Source: Endothia cerciana (lineage: Eukaryota; Ascomycota; Sordariomycetes; Diaporthales; Cryphonectriaceae). Taken from it: a DNA stretch of 64,000 nucleotides. The first letter of the stretch is position 1, and each line of letters opens with the position of its first letter. The notes under the pieces are model-generated. The model saw nothing but the letters and a program-made list of their open reading frames with translations, did no database searches and had not been told where the DNA came from. Shown one piece after another: positions 11,284-21,822 of this stretch. Location: the NCBI GenBank assembly GCA_026119935.1, contig JALRMH010000062.1, forward strand, positions 1-64,000, read 5' to 3'. The translations under genes and the position numbers were made by a program.

Positions 11284-13294
11284 ATGGCAACGCCCCAAGG
11301 CAATCCACCCCGCAAGGCGGGTGTCTTGCCAATCGGTCCGGCCCAAGTACAGGCTCAAGCTCATAATCAGGCCGAGGCGTCCAGGTCGACCAGGGCTAGG
11401 TCAGCAGCTGCCCAGGATGGGGTCAAGGCCAAGGTACGATGGCTGCCCCCAGGTCTGACTGAGGACGGATTCTTCAACATCCTCGGTGACACCTGGAAGC
11501 CACGGAACGGAAAGGTTAGCTGGTACAGGTACAGTGCGGGACACATCCCTAAGAGGTATGTTCCCTTGGTGCCCCTACCCAAGTCATGGCATGGCGTCTT
11601 TCCTGACAGGATCAACCATCTGCAGCGCGTCCAAGGACCCCACTCCAGCATGGACCCTACTTCAGATCAAGGAGGAAGATATCGAGGCGCTTGTGCAAGC
11701 CGTTCAAGACGCCGTCTGGGAAGATGCCAAGTGCACATTCAACAGTCCTTCCATCATCGGTCCACCTTACGTCGAACGCGCCATCTACAAGAAAATCCCT
11801 GCTGGAAAGCCAAAGAAGGATCCCAAGGAGGGCACTATCGATCAGGACGACGAGTGGCAGAGGTTTCTCATCAGCCTGACCGAGGACCCAGATGCGAAAA
11901 AGGACGAGGGCGAGGCCGGTGGCGAAGACCCCACCACGACCGAAGCAAATGCCAAACCGGCCGTCACCAACTTGGTTGCACATATTCTTGAGAGCAAGGC
12001 GAACAGGGCCAAGGAAGCTGCCAATGCCAAGAGCAGGAAGCACGCACGACAGGAGTCGCAATGCAAGGGCAAGGGCTCGGCAGCATCCGCCGAGGAACCT
12101 AAGAAGAAATCGAAGGACAAGGCTGACAAGCCTAAGGAGACGGTCAAGATCCTCAAAAAGCAGGCTGCTACGGAGGCTGCAGCTGAAGCCGCTAAGGCTG
12201 TCGCTAAGGACGTTAAAGCAGGTGCTGCTGCATCCGAGGTCTCTAACAGTCGTCGTAAGCTAGGTATCAGCGACATACTGAAGAGAGATCTGGGCCTCGC
12301 TGGGCCGTCATCCAGAAAGTCACGTCAAGAAGCGGCCGCTGCTAAAAGTGGCGAGTCTGAGACGCAGGCGAAGGAAGCAAAGGCCCAAGAGAACGGCACA
12401 GCTGCAGCGACTTCCGGCTCTGCCCAGACAGCTGACAAATCCTCCGCTCCTACAGCACCGAAAGCCCAAGGCGAAAAATCGTCTAGGGGAGGCCGGAGGA
12501 GAGGCAAAGACTCGAAAGCCGGCGAGTCCAAGGCCGCTGGGCCCCCGGAAGTCCCAGCTGCAGCTCTCGTCAAACCTCCAGTTATTCTGCAGAAGAAGAA
12601 AGATGAGGCTACAGCACCATCACCGGCTAAGGATGCGGCATCTAATTCGAAGCCAGCCGCTAAGACGGTGACAGTCGCAGCACCGCCAACTGGTCCCAAA
12701 GCAGGAACTACTAAGGGCTCCCAAGCTGGAGGTTCTCAAAAGAAAGGCACTACCCCGAGTCCTTCACCGGGAGTCACGCGAGCCTTCTTGAAGCATGCCA
12801 ATCCTTCACAGGGTGTTACAGAACCGGTTCTCAAGGAAGCCATGGAGGCTTTCGGAGGCGTCAGCTCGGTCGAGATCGACAGACGGAAAGGCTTCGCTTA
12901 TGTTGACTTTGTAGAACATGACGGTCTGGTCAAGGCCATGGCTTCCAGCCCTGTAACTGTCGTCAATGCTACCGTCCAAGTCCTGGAGCGGAAGGATCAA
13001 GCACCTAAGAAGGCTGCCGCTGCGGCTAGCAGCTCGGCTCAATCCAGTGCCACGAAAGAAATTTCGCCATCGACCCCGTCCGTTGCCGTACCTCCTCCTG
13101 CCGCTCCTGCCGACAAGGCCAATGGCGAGCAACAGCAACCCAAGCGCAGCAGGCGGCGTGGTCGTGGTAAGGGTGGAAATGGAGCTGCTGGTGGGAATGT
13201 TGATGACAAAGCAGGCGATCAGAGCGGTTCCCCAGGCGGTGCGGCAGCCTCTGCACCGACCGCCGCCTCCGGAGACGCGCCTAATGCTGGCTGA
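11284..13294 (+). CDS. upf3: UPF3 nonsense-mediated mRNA decay factor with C-terminal RRM
   Basis: Predicted Upf3 protein of 646 residues that links UPF2/UPF1 to mRNPs in nonsense-mediated decay and shuttles between nucleus and cytoplasm. Two exons, 11284-11555 and 11626-13294. The intron runs to 11625 because that acceptor, not the earlier AG at 11609, restores the frame. Residues about 45-185 are the Smg4/UPF3 domain: KVRWLPPGL, KVSWYRYSAG, then the ARS-type fold ending near GPPYVERAIYKK and GTIDQD. A long Ala/Lys/Glu-rich low-complexity middle contains the RRKLGISDILKRDLG segment. A C-terminal RRM-like module lies at about 470-545, with the RNP1 sequence KGFAYVDF. The tail is Arg/Gly-rich (KRSRRRGRGKGG). 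Yeast Upf3 lacks this second RRM; I believe it is usual in filamentous fungi. The codon at 11281 is TTG, so ATG at 11284 is the start. Confidence 0.9.
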
Positions 13295-14533
13295 GGCATT
13301 TCATCAGAGACAAACCTCATTTTTGAGGCCGAACACATGCTCGACATTCAATCAGGGCTTAAGCTTCGTTCAATCAAGTACAGCCGCCGCCCCATCTGCG
13401 GGTTAAACCACTTCACACCTTCATATTTGGCTACGCCTATCACACATACAGCGCTAGAAGTGCTCGCCGCGTTCTGGTCGTTTTTTTAATATTGTGTTTG
13501 GAATCGGCGGGGGACCCTGTCATGAGCATGAGCATCATAGAGAGTATTGCTCGAAGAACGAGATTTGCGGAACGGGTCCGCATGAGGCTTCCAAAGGCTA
13601 TATGCGCCGCCCTCACTATAACAACCGCCTAGGAACCCGAAAGGCGAATAGAGCACAGGAGATGAATGACAAACCCCTAACCGATCTAGGTCATCCAGGC
13701 TTCAGTTTCAGTGGTAGTTGAAACATTGTGTGCCTCCGTCTTAATATATTGAGACCGGATAGACCTTGGGTGCCCTCGGGTAATGTACAAGCTAGTCCAT
13801 GACCATATCAACATGGTTGGAGTCTGCGTGTCGTGCCATTTGCGGTTATCATCATCTACACCTCCAATATTTGGCTTCCAATCGCTTTGGCGTTCCCTCT
13901 CCTCTCTCTTGTCCTGTATGTGTCCAGCTCACTCTTACCCTCAACTGACACAGCAGCCCTTCTCTCACCCGGTCCCCATTCCGGTGTTGTGTTGGCTGAG
14001 GCCCGGTTTGCCCCCCCGCGCAGTGCGGGCACTTTTCGGCCTACAGGCTCCGTGGACTTTGATGCCTCGGACCGCAGTCCCGCTGCACCTCGTGTTACAC
14101 GGGAGGAACAAAGCTGAATCCTGGCATCGACATGCAGGCTGAGGTGGCAGTGCATTTGCACAGTCTCTGACTGGTTCAAAGGCTCCCAAAGTCGCTAGCG
14201 GTGAAATGGAGCCTCATCAGGCTCTGAACCCTACCTAGGTAATCAGGCGCGCCTTTCATCTCTGCAGGGCAGTAGACATGCACATCTCCGAGTCACCTCC
14301 CGTTCTTCACACTCTTATCCTGACCCCGAAATATTCCACACATCTACTGATGGCCTCTCCCCAGTCCTGAGCATCTGCTCTTCTCCTCCCGGAACTTCCC
14401 GCCTGACCTTTTCGCAATCGGTGCTCAAGTTGTGGAGTCGATAATCTGCCTATAGGCTCTCGTCTTACGAAGCACTCCAGCAGATAATTACCAGATCGGC
14501 CGGCGAGCCTCTGCTTGTTCGAAGACGGGAAAG
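13295..14533. other. Intergenic region
   Basis: No convincing gene is visible. A palindromic CTACCTAGGT word occurs at 14231-14240, and pyrimidine-rich stretches lie around 13860-13930. Confidence 0.5.
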
Positions 14534-17500
14534 ATGGGCAAGAAAGGGATCGACCACTCTATGTGGACTTGTTGCCAGTATGGGGCTGGTGCCTGGAATT
14601 TCAAGACCACCCCCTCCTGTCTTTCATGCGGTCATGTGTTCGGTGGATACTGCTCACAGACACCGGTTTACCGCTCGCGTAGTGCCATATGGAATCTTGG
14701 CAGAGCAACAAATAGGAGCAGCAAATCCGCAACTGACTCTCAAAGCCTGGATGACGATGCTGGGGGAAGGAAGCTTGACGAAGAGAACGGTACTAGATCA
14801 CCCGAAAAATCATCGCGACTCAAAACTCCCTTGGCATCAGGCCCTCATCCCGCTGAATCTACGCGATTGCGTGCACTCATATCCGACTCGCACGATCTAT
14901 TAGTCGATGCTGAAGAATGGACAGAAGTCATCTATCCAAGCACTACTCCCCAGGATTCATCTCTAACAAACACCATTACGTGGAAGCCGGGAGCAAACTG
15001 GGTCCGTAGATGACCGTGGCGATGAGGAGCAGACAGAGCTTCAGCGCAGTGATCCTGCTGGCAGCTTCTCGACTGAGGATGACAAAGACTCTGACGAGTC
15101 AGAACTTGTCATGAAGGGGCACAAAGTTCGCACGCAGAGCGATTCGGAGGCCGCACTCTCTGATCGGCAGGACAACGGCGACAACGGCGATGTGTTGAGA
15201 TCAAAGGGCTCGCCGCCACGGCGCATGTCCATCCAGATGGACGACGTATTTGATGACGGCGCGTCTGATATTTCCTCTGTGATGTCGAGTGCCTTCAGTG
15301 ACCTGTCTAGTCTGGCTTCGGACGCGACGTGCTTATCCCAAGGGTCTCAGATTGCGATCGTTCGGCAGGAAGCCGTAGACACATTTGCCCAGCTACTGCT
15401 TCAGGACGAAACCATCAGCTCGTTGCTCGTCGAAGACTGGAGAGGTGTGGGCTTCAAAAGATTGAAAAATATTGCAGGCGCTGTGTGCAACAGTTTGCGG
15501 TTGACTTTCTGCAAGAAGCAGGAAATGAAGCTGAGCAGCAGGTTGGGAAGTTGGTCCGGCGTAGTGCACGCTCGATCGCGCTTATTACTTGTGCGACATC
15601 AAGACAATCCACGGCCGAAAGAACTCGCCATCCTCTACTCGAGCAGTGGCTGCAATCACGTGATATGAGTGAGAAAGACCAGGCCGATGAGACGGAAAGC
15701 GAAGGCAGTGACAGCGAAAGTGACAGGGAGGCCAACCTGCCGAGGATCGATCAATTACGAGCATCTATCTTGGCATTCCTGGCATTGTCAAAATTTCGCG
15801 ATACCCTCAAGGAGTATATTCGCCCCTACTTGAAGGTACAGGAAGCACCGGTCATCACGGAGGATGAACGGAAAAGCGCCCACACAGCATGCTCACACAG
15901 CATCATACGATTCGAAGTTCGAATTACGAGCATATTCAGTACGATCGCACCGGCGCCTTTGATGACGACATGGACATCAGCGAGGAGGCAACGCAGTCAC
16001 CACGACAGAGCAGCACAGACTCGGATAACGTAGCTACTTCAGATAACTTGCACCATCGAACACCAGAGTTGATATCCATCGGCTCAACCAGTGGCTCTAC
16101 GAAACCAGGGATGCGCAGAGAAATGCTGCCCCAAGGGCTCCGAGAAGACGACAATGATGGACGGAATCGTATCATGCAAGCCCATTTGACACAGTATGGC
16201 ACGAGTGATACTTCATCACACTCGCTGGGATCTTCTGAGGTAACCAGATTTCTTAGGCTTGATGCTGACGGGGATGTGGTCGTTATTGACGGTGATGAGG
16301 CCGAGACTCTTACAAGACCCCAGCAACTCAGGGCCTCTGTCCCGGCACCAGATGCCTTTTCAAAACTACGAGTAGAGTCGAGAGATCTCATTGATTCAGA
16401 GACCATGCAACAGACAATGCCAGGCCTACCGGACCAGAAGCACGCAGTTGACACGAAGAAAAATGGTCAAAAATCGCTTATCGAACGTCGAGCTCATGCT
16501 TAGGAAAATATGCCGTCCCTTCGGAACGATACTACCTCCTAATATTTTCCGCCTTGGTCAGATTCTTTCAGGACGCAGTGAGACCTAAGATCCCCGAAGG
16601 CTACCAAAGGATAACCTGGATCTGTGTGAGTCCGACGTTTGAATTAGTTCATGCACGAGATTTAACTGATCAGTGATCAATCCAGGGATGCGGCAAAGCT
16701 GTGTACGCTGACGTCCAGGAGTCGGATGACGGGGCAGCGGCGCGTCTTGAGCAAGAATTGAGAAGGGATACCGCCACCGCTGCCGCGGGATCTTGTACAG
16801 GCACACCCAACTGAGAATGACAGATCTCGGTCCTCTGGAGGAGCGACCATGGTCCAGGCGAGGCAAAGCAGGGCTTCATCATCTGACTCTACAGGCACGT
16901 CCCAAACAGCTGGAAACTCAGAGTCTCAAACGGTAGCCTCCCAGAGCACCAATGCATCAGTGACAGACCCAGAGACCCGACCGGAGCCGACAGGAAGAAA
17001 ACTATTCCTCCTGCTTTGTGTAAATGGGCCCAGCCACAAGCGATGGAGTAATGTTGATATCTCAGCGGACCTAGATGACGGGATACTGTTTCAGTCCATT
17101 CGAAAAGAATATAAAAAGCTTCGGCGAAGCTACACGCGCGGATACTATCAGGGTGCTTGTCCGCGAGTCTGGCAGCGGCTCTTACAGAAGCTTGTGCTCT
17201 GCGGCGACCGCTTCTGGGGCCTTCTTCAAGTGTTCTTCACACCTAAATCCGCCGATTTTGTTAAGGTAAGAAGCGGTCTCACGGAAGCTCCTTGAGGAGA
17301 GGAATACTGATTGAGTTTCCATTGCGAAGTTTCAAATTGTGCCGGTCAACGACGTGACGGCAGCCGAGATTCAGAATCAACCTTGTCTGCCACCGAAGCT
17401 CGAGGTAGAGAAAGGCAACTATGAATACCTACCTTGTCCACCAGACGTGGCCAACCCATGTCTCCGCATCCCCTACTTGCACAGTCTGTTATCGGCCGGA

Positions 17501-17824
17501 GGCACAAACGCACATACATGCAAATTCTGGACCTACCGAACACCGAAGAAACTCGGAGAGATGCTTCGCTATCAGAACGATAACGACGTGAATGACGTTA
17601 CAGGATGGGGCGTCTATATCATCGAAGGGCCAAATTACCTTGCACTGGCTATTTTGACCTCTATCTCCCTCTTTCTGAGCATCGTGCTGGCCCTGGCTTA
17701 CGCAGTGAAGACACACGACGTCTCCAGCGGATTTACGGTAGCTTCCTTCTTTCTCGCGGCAGAAGGGGTGGTTTTGACATTGGGAACGACGATACTCATT
17801 GCCGCGCTGTCCTCCCCTGATTAA
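14534..17824 (+). pseudogene. Broken fungal-specific zinc-ribbon/membrane protein
   Basis: This looks like one long gene of a filamentous-fungal family of unknown function, spread over several frames. In order: a Cys-rich start (WTCCQ, CLSCGHVFGGYC); an acidic Ser-rich stretch; a helical block (QEAVDTFAQLLLQDE, then VGKLVRRSARSIA in another frame); a long linker; the family signature GYQRITWIC..GCGKAVYADVQE; a KLFLLLCVNG domain; and two C-terminal membrane segments after GWGVYIIEGPNY. Clear introns are 16626-16685 and 17266-17329; 14980-15049 and 16795-16843 are possible. Three frame changes have no intron explanation. Two sit at A-runs (15456-15459 and 15872-15875); the third lies somewhere in 16440-16505, also A-rich. 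Each acts like a one-base deletion. Either a pseudogene or indel errors in the sequence. No function is known for the family. Confidence 0.7.
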
Positions 17825-18132
17825 CAGAATCATCCGAGAAAGACATTTCAGCGGCATGCGGTATCCCGCCACGACCAGCATTACCTCAGCTAGATGTTTG
17901 AACATTTAACACAGATAACATTTGCTAGCTCCGAGGCCATCGCCTCGGTCCAGGAAGCCGCTGCACTGCGGCAATCCTCCCTGCTTGTAATATCGCTAGA
18001 GAGAGCGCTCCTCTTACCCCGCCGGACTCCTTGATCTCCTCATTCTTGGCCAGTCTTTACTGATCAGCGAGGACCTAAGATATGTCTTTCTTTGGAACAC
18101 ATCCTCGTGCTGTCACGCCTTTTCCAGCCTCC
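17825..18132. other. Short convergent spacer
   Basis: About 300 bases between the 3' ends of the two broken genes. I see no feature in it. Confidence 0.5.
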
Positions 18133-19497
18133 TCACTTTGAGAGTGACCTGACTGGCCATACTCCTCTGACGTTCCTCACCGAAGGCTCCGCCACACTCG
18201 GCCGATTTTCGGACCTATTTGGCGAATGACAATGATTTTGGAGTGAATCATCACTCAGGCGAGATCCTCCAACGGTACGTATGGCGATGCGGCCGCCTGG
18301 AGGGAGAGACCGGGACTTTTTGCTGGGCGGATAAAAGAAGTGGAACATTTTGCCGATTCCTGGCGGGGAGCTTCTGATGAGACCCACGGCACATTCAATT
18401 TCCGAGAGCAATGGTATCCATACATTGTTATCTAGTAAGTTGGGGTGATATATGTTAGCTAAATCTCACGAGGCTTTGCTAGGAGCATGATATTCGTATG
18501 GAATGAGAATAGTTAGACTTACATGAGTAGTAGTTCTCAGGTGCATTGAAATACGGCACAAAGGGAATCTGGCAACTGAGGCGATAGCCGCGAGACTTCC
18601 CATTGCCGAAACGACCATAAGGGCATACGTGACCCTTGGTCTCATCATGCTCTTCCGCAGAATAAATACCGGCACCAGACCAAAACCGGCGTCCGTGATG
18701 ACCGTGACTGTGGTGATGGTGTACGCGATGGACACCAGGCCCGGCACGTAACAGGTCCCTGCGAACTTTTTCCACCGCGTCAGACGGGCCTGCACGTCGC
18801 GACCCCCAGATGACGCCGCCGATGCACGCGGCATTTGTGACGAGAAGAAAAAAGTAGATGGTGTAGCAGTAGCGGCGCTCTATGGCGATGCGGATAACGG
18901 CGACGCCGATGGAGGTCTTGATCAGGGCCGCGGAGATCGGGTATGTCGTCTCCCACCAGACGTTGTACTTGAGGCCGCGCGCCTGGTAGGCCATTAACAT
19001 CTGGGCGTCAGGCGTACCAAGGCCATAGCAGGCACTAGGATGGCATAGGCACAGGTTATGGGCGTTTGTGAGTTAGTAGTTGTCGTGGTAGTAGAGAGAA
19101 ATTATTCTCGGGTTCGCGTCTGGAGCGTTGTGCTCGAGGCTTCCCAGGCTCACGAGTCCCGAGGCTGTAGATGCAGAAATGGTTTTCTTCTCGAACACAT
19201 ACACCGTGTAGGCCACATATATGTTTCACGCTCTGTCTCAGCTAAAGTCTTTGCCGTGGTTCTGGAACTGAGCGGTCGGATTCCAGAGACACTCATCAGC
19301 CCAAGACAAGCCAACGTGTCATCCTTCCCCCAGATCTTGGACAGCCATATCGCCCGACATCATATCCTCAAATCAATCACGATATACGACACGGAAAGTC
19401 CCACAAGCGAGACGCAGACCAGTGACAGGGCCTGTTCCTTGATCGCAAGAGGCGGCAACGCGTTCGCTTGGTCCTGGAGCTCTTGAGAAGGAGTCAT
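18133..19497 (-). pseudogene. Broken rhodopsin-domain (Pth11-like) integral membrane protein
   Basis: The minus strand encodes pieces of the seven-helix fungal rhodopsin-domain family (Pth11-like putative receptors). It starts at ATG 19497 with helix 1 (ALSLVCVSLVGL), followed by CRAIWLSKIWGKDD. It then continues through YGLGTPDAQ and ISAALIKTSIGVAVIRI (helix 3), GTCYVPGLVSIAYT, FGLVPVFILRK, and PYFNAPENYY at the end of the core. The final exon (NNVWIPLLSEIECAVGLIRSS) joins after an intron with a GTAAGT donor. Breaks: an in-frame TGA at codon 46 (19362-19360), frame changes at the C-run 18803-18807 and near 18780, and another at 18563-18565. The region between helices 1 and 3 probably contains an intron ending in CCTAG near 19045. 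The fragments match the family closely, but the gene as read cannot make the full protein. Confidence 0.72.
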
Positions 19498-21683
19498 CGG
19501 GACACACGAGACCCCTAGCTGCTATTATCTCGAGGCATGGTATTATCGAACATCGGGCGGTGGGCCTCAAGGTAGATTTTCGTAACTCTGTCCGACCCGT
19601 CATTTCGTCAAGCAGGAAAGACGAGAAGAAATTTGCGTATGGTTGGGTCCACCTCGGCTTATTATCAGGTACTTTTCCACCCACATGTATTTGCGATCAT
19701 GTCGATGCAAAACGCAAGGAGGGGTCCGGATCGCCAACTTGTGTTTGAGTCTTTGGTCTTGTGCGGCGGTATTGTCCCCCTAGCGCTGCCATCCAGTCCT
19801 TTGAGATTTAAGATAGGTCCTCACCGGTCTGTACAGGCCGTTGGCATCCCCAGCGTTCCGGGCTGAGTTGCCATATTCCAGGAGTCTGGTCGACGGGACA
19901 AGACGCCTCCGCACGCGCATGTGTATTGCACACGAGGCATGCCGCGCCGCTGTGGGACCGCGGCGCACTGTCTGTCATGGACAATGAGAACCAGAGGCTT
20001 TTTTTCTCTCGTGCGAAATCCGCATGTACCATGCATTAAAGCGCTCGGCTGCCGAACCGCTTGCCGTAGGTTGGTGCCTCATCGAAATTCGACCTCGGTG
20101 TGGACATTGGCTGCTCTAACGTTGGGAACAAGCAACAAGTAGTAAATATGTCAGAACGTCCCAAGATATCGCTGCTCCTTAGCATCATCGCGTGCATGTG
20201 CTCCAGAAGATTGGACACGAACTTGATGAGGCAGAGAATTCACCAGGACGTCAGCTCGTTCTCGCCAGTTTTGTAGTCCAGATCGAGGAGTGTCATGTTT
20301 GGCTCCCAACCAGTCTCGAGGTGTTAGTTCAGCTGCTCTCGGCAACTAAGTTGCTTCAGTATACCCAACGCAGCGTCCGCTAAACACCAGAAGCAGAACT
20401 TGTGTCAACCATGAATATGCACTTTTGTCGCTACAATGTGCTTTAGCTAGACTAACCTTCAACCACCTTTATGGACTTGGATAGCGCATTACCGTGCTTA
20501 CGTGCACTCTCCGGCTGGGACGCCGCGCCTGGCATCTTCTTCAATCGTTAGCAACCGTCGGATTCAAGTCATCCTCATGTAGAGTCAGGCCCTGAAATGC
20601 GAGGGATTCTGAACAAATTCGAAGTAGAGCCCTCGAAAGGCATCAAGAATGAATTCTAACGGGTTGAGGATATTCCACGAAGAGTGCACAAGGCTTGATA
20701 GTCAGGAGATATGGGCAACATTTCAAGAGAAAAACGCATATGGGCACCTGAGAGGTATGGTATGCTTGAGTATAGGTTGGCGACCAGACCTCAAGACGAC
20801 CTATGCGTCTCGCAGCTCAGGCAGGGCATGTTTCTATTCGTACTTGTTAGAAGAGTGTGTGCGAAGCTTGAATCTCTTCTTCTAGCTAGCTGACTACTCA
20901 AGGAAACGGCCTATTTATATGCCACCATCGTGAGGTTTTCTCTGTTCAAGGCGAGTCAGCCTAGCCTGTTGACGCGTCAGCGATGAGAAGCCATCGTGAC
21001 CTAGCCTGGTGCTATGGGCCGCTGTGGGCCTTATAACCAACAGTACTTAGGTTGCTTATAAATATTGTCAGAGCTTATTAGCTTCTTCAAAACCCAGCAA
21101 GTGGCATTTAGCTTTTCAAGTCAAGCAAGTGTGACTCGATGCAGAACGCCATTTGCCAATTTCGAAGGTATCTGGCATATTGCAAAGATAATTGTTAATC
21201 AAAAAAGAGTCGTGACGGGGCGTCCTGTTATTATAGATAGTATTATATTAGCCTTGTCAACGGCCAAAGAGCGCGCCGTTCCTGGGTAGAGGTTTGCTGC
21301 CGCTATCAGCCATTCATGTCCGCGCCGAACAGCCGATTCTTCTTCACAGCATCTAATATTAATTCAAGAGAAACACTGCGCCTTCTTCCGCCTCCCGTGC
21401 TGTTCCTCGTACTACAACCCGTGCCCCTTCGGTATTGGTGAATGCCCAATACTGTCTGTCCCTGTTACAAAGGAGGATCCATTGACAAATGAATGAATCA
21501 AATCAGAAAGGTGGCAATCAGCAGAAGGCTTCTTCGGTTGAAATTCTTGATTTGCCCGGCATTTTCGAAATTGCTCTTGGTAACGCGGCAGGATAACTAG
21601 CAATCCTCAACCGTATCTCCCCGAGCTCATCGGTGACTGCCGGACCACATCCACATCTCTTAGCGGGGCTTCACCCAACTAGA
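19498..21683. other. Intergenic region with an AT-rich patch
   Basis: No credible gene is visible. Roughly 20880-21290 is more AT-rich than its surroundings (for example TATTATAGATAGTATTATAT near 21229-21248). It might be a decayed repeat. The rest shows only short random frames. Confidence 0.5.
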
Positions 21684-21733
21684 AGATAAGCACCTTCTCG
21701 GCCGAGGCTAACAAGTGACCCTATCTTTGATAA
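21684..21733. promoter_or_regulatory. Cluster of GATA-type sites upstream of the amidase
   Basis: AGATAAG at 21684-21690, TATCT at 21722-21726 and TGATAA at 21728-21733 lie 90-140 bases before the amidase start codon. AreA/NIT2-type GATA factors bind paired HGATAR sites at nitrogen-regulated fungal promoters. Regulation is inferred from the clustering and from the gene's likely role. Confidence 0.45.
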
Positions 21734-21822
21734 ACAGACTGTCAAGTCTGTAACTCAGGTCGTATCGTCCATCCTTGATTCACTCGGGCCTGGATCATAA
21801 TCAAGCTAGTCTGCGGCCCGAT

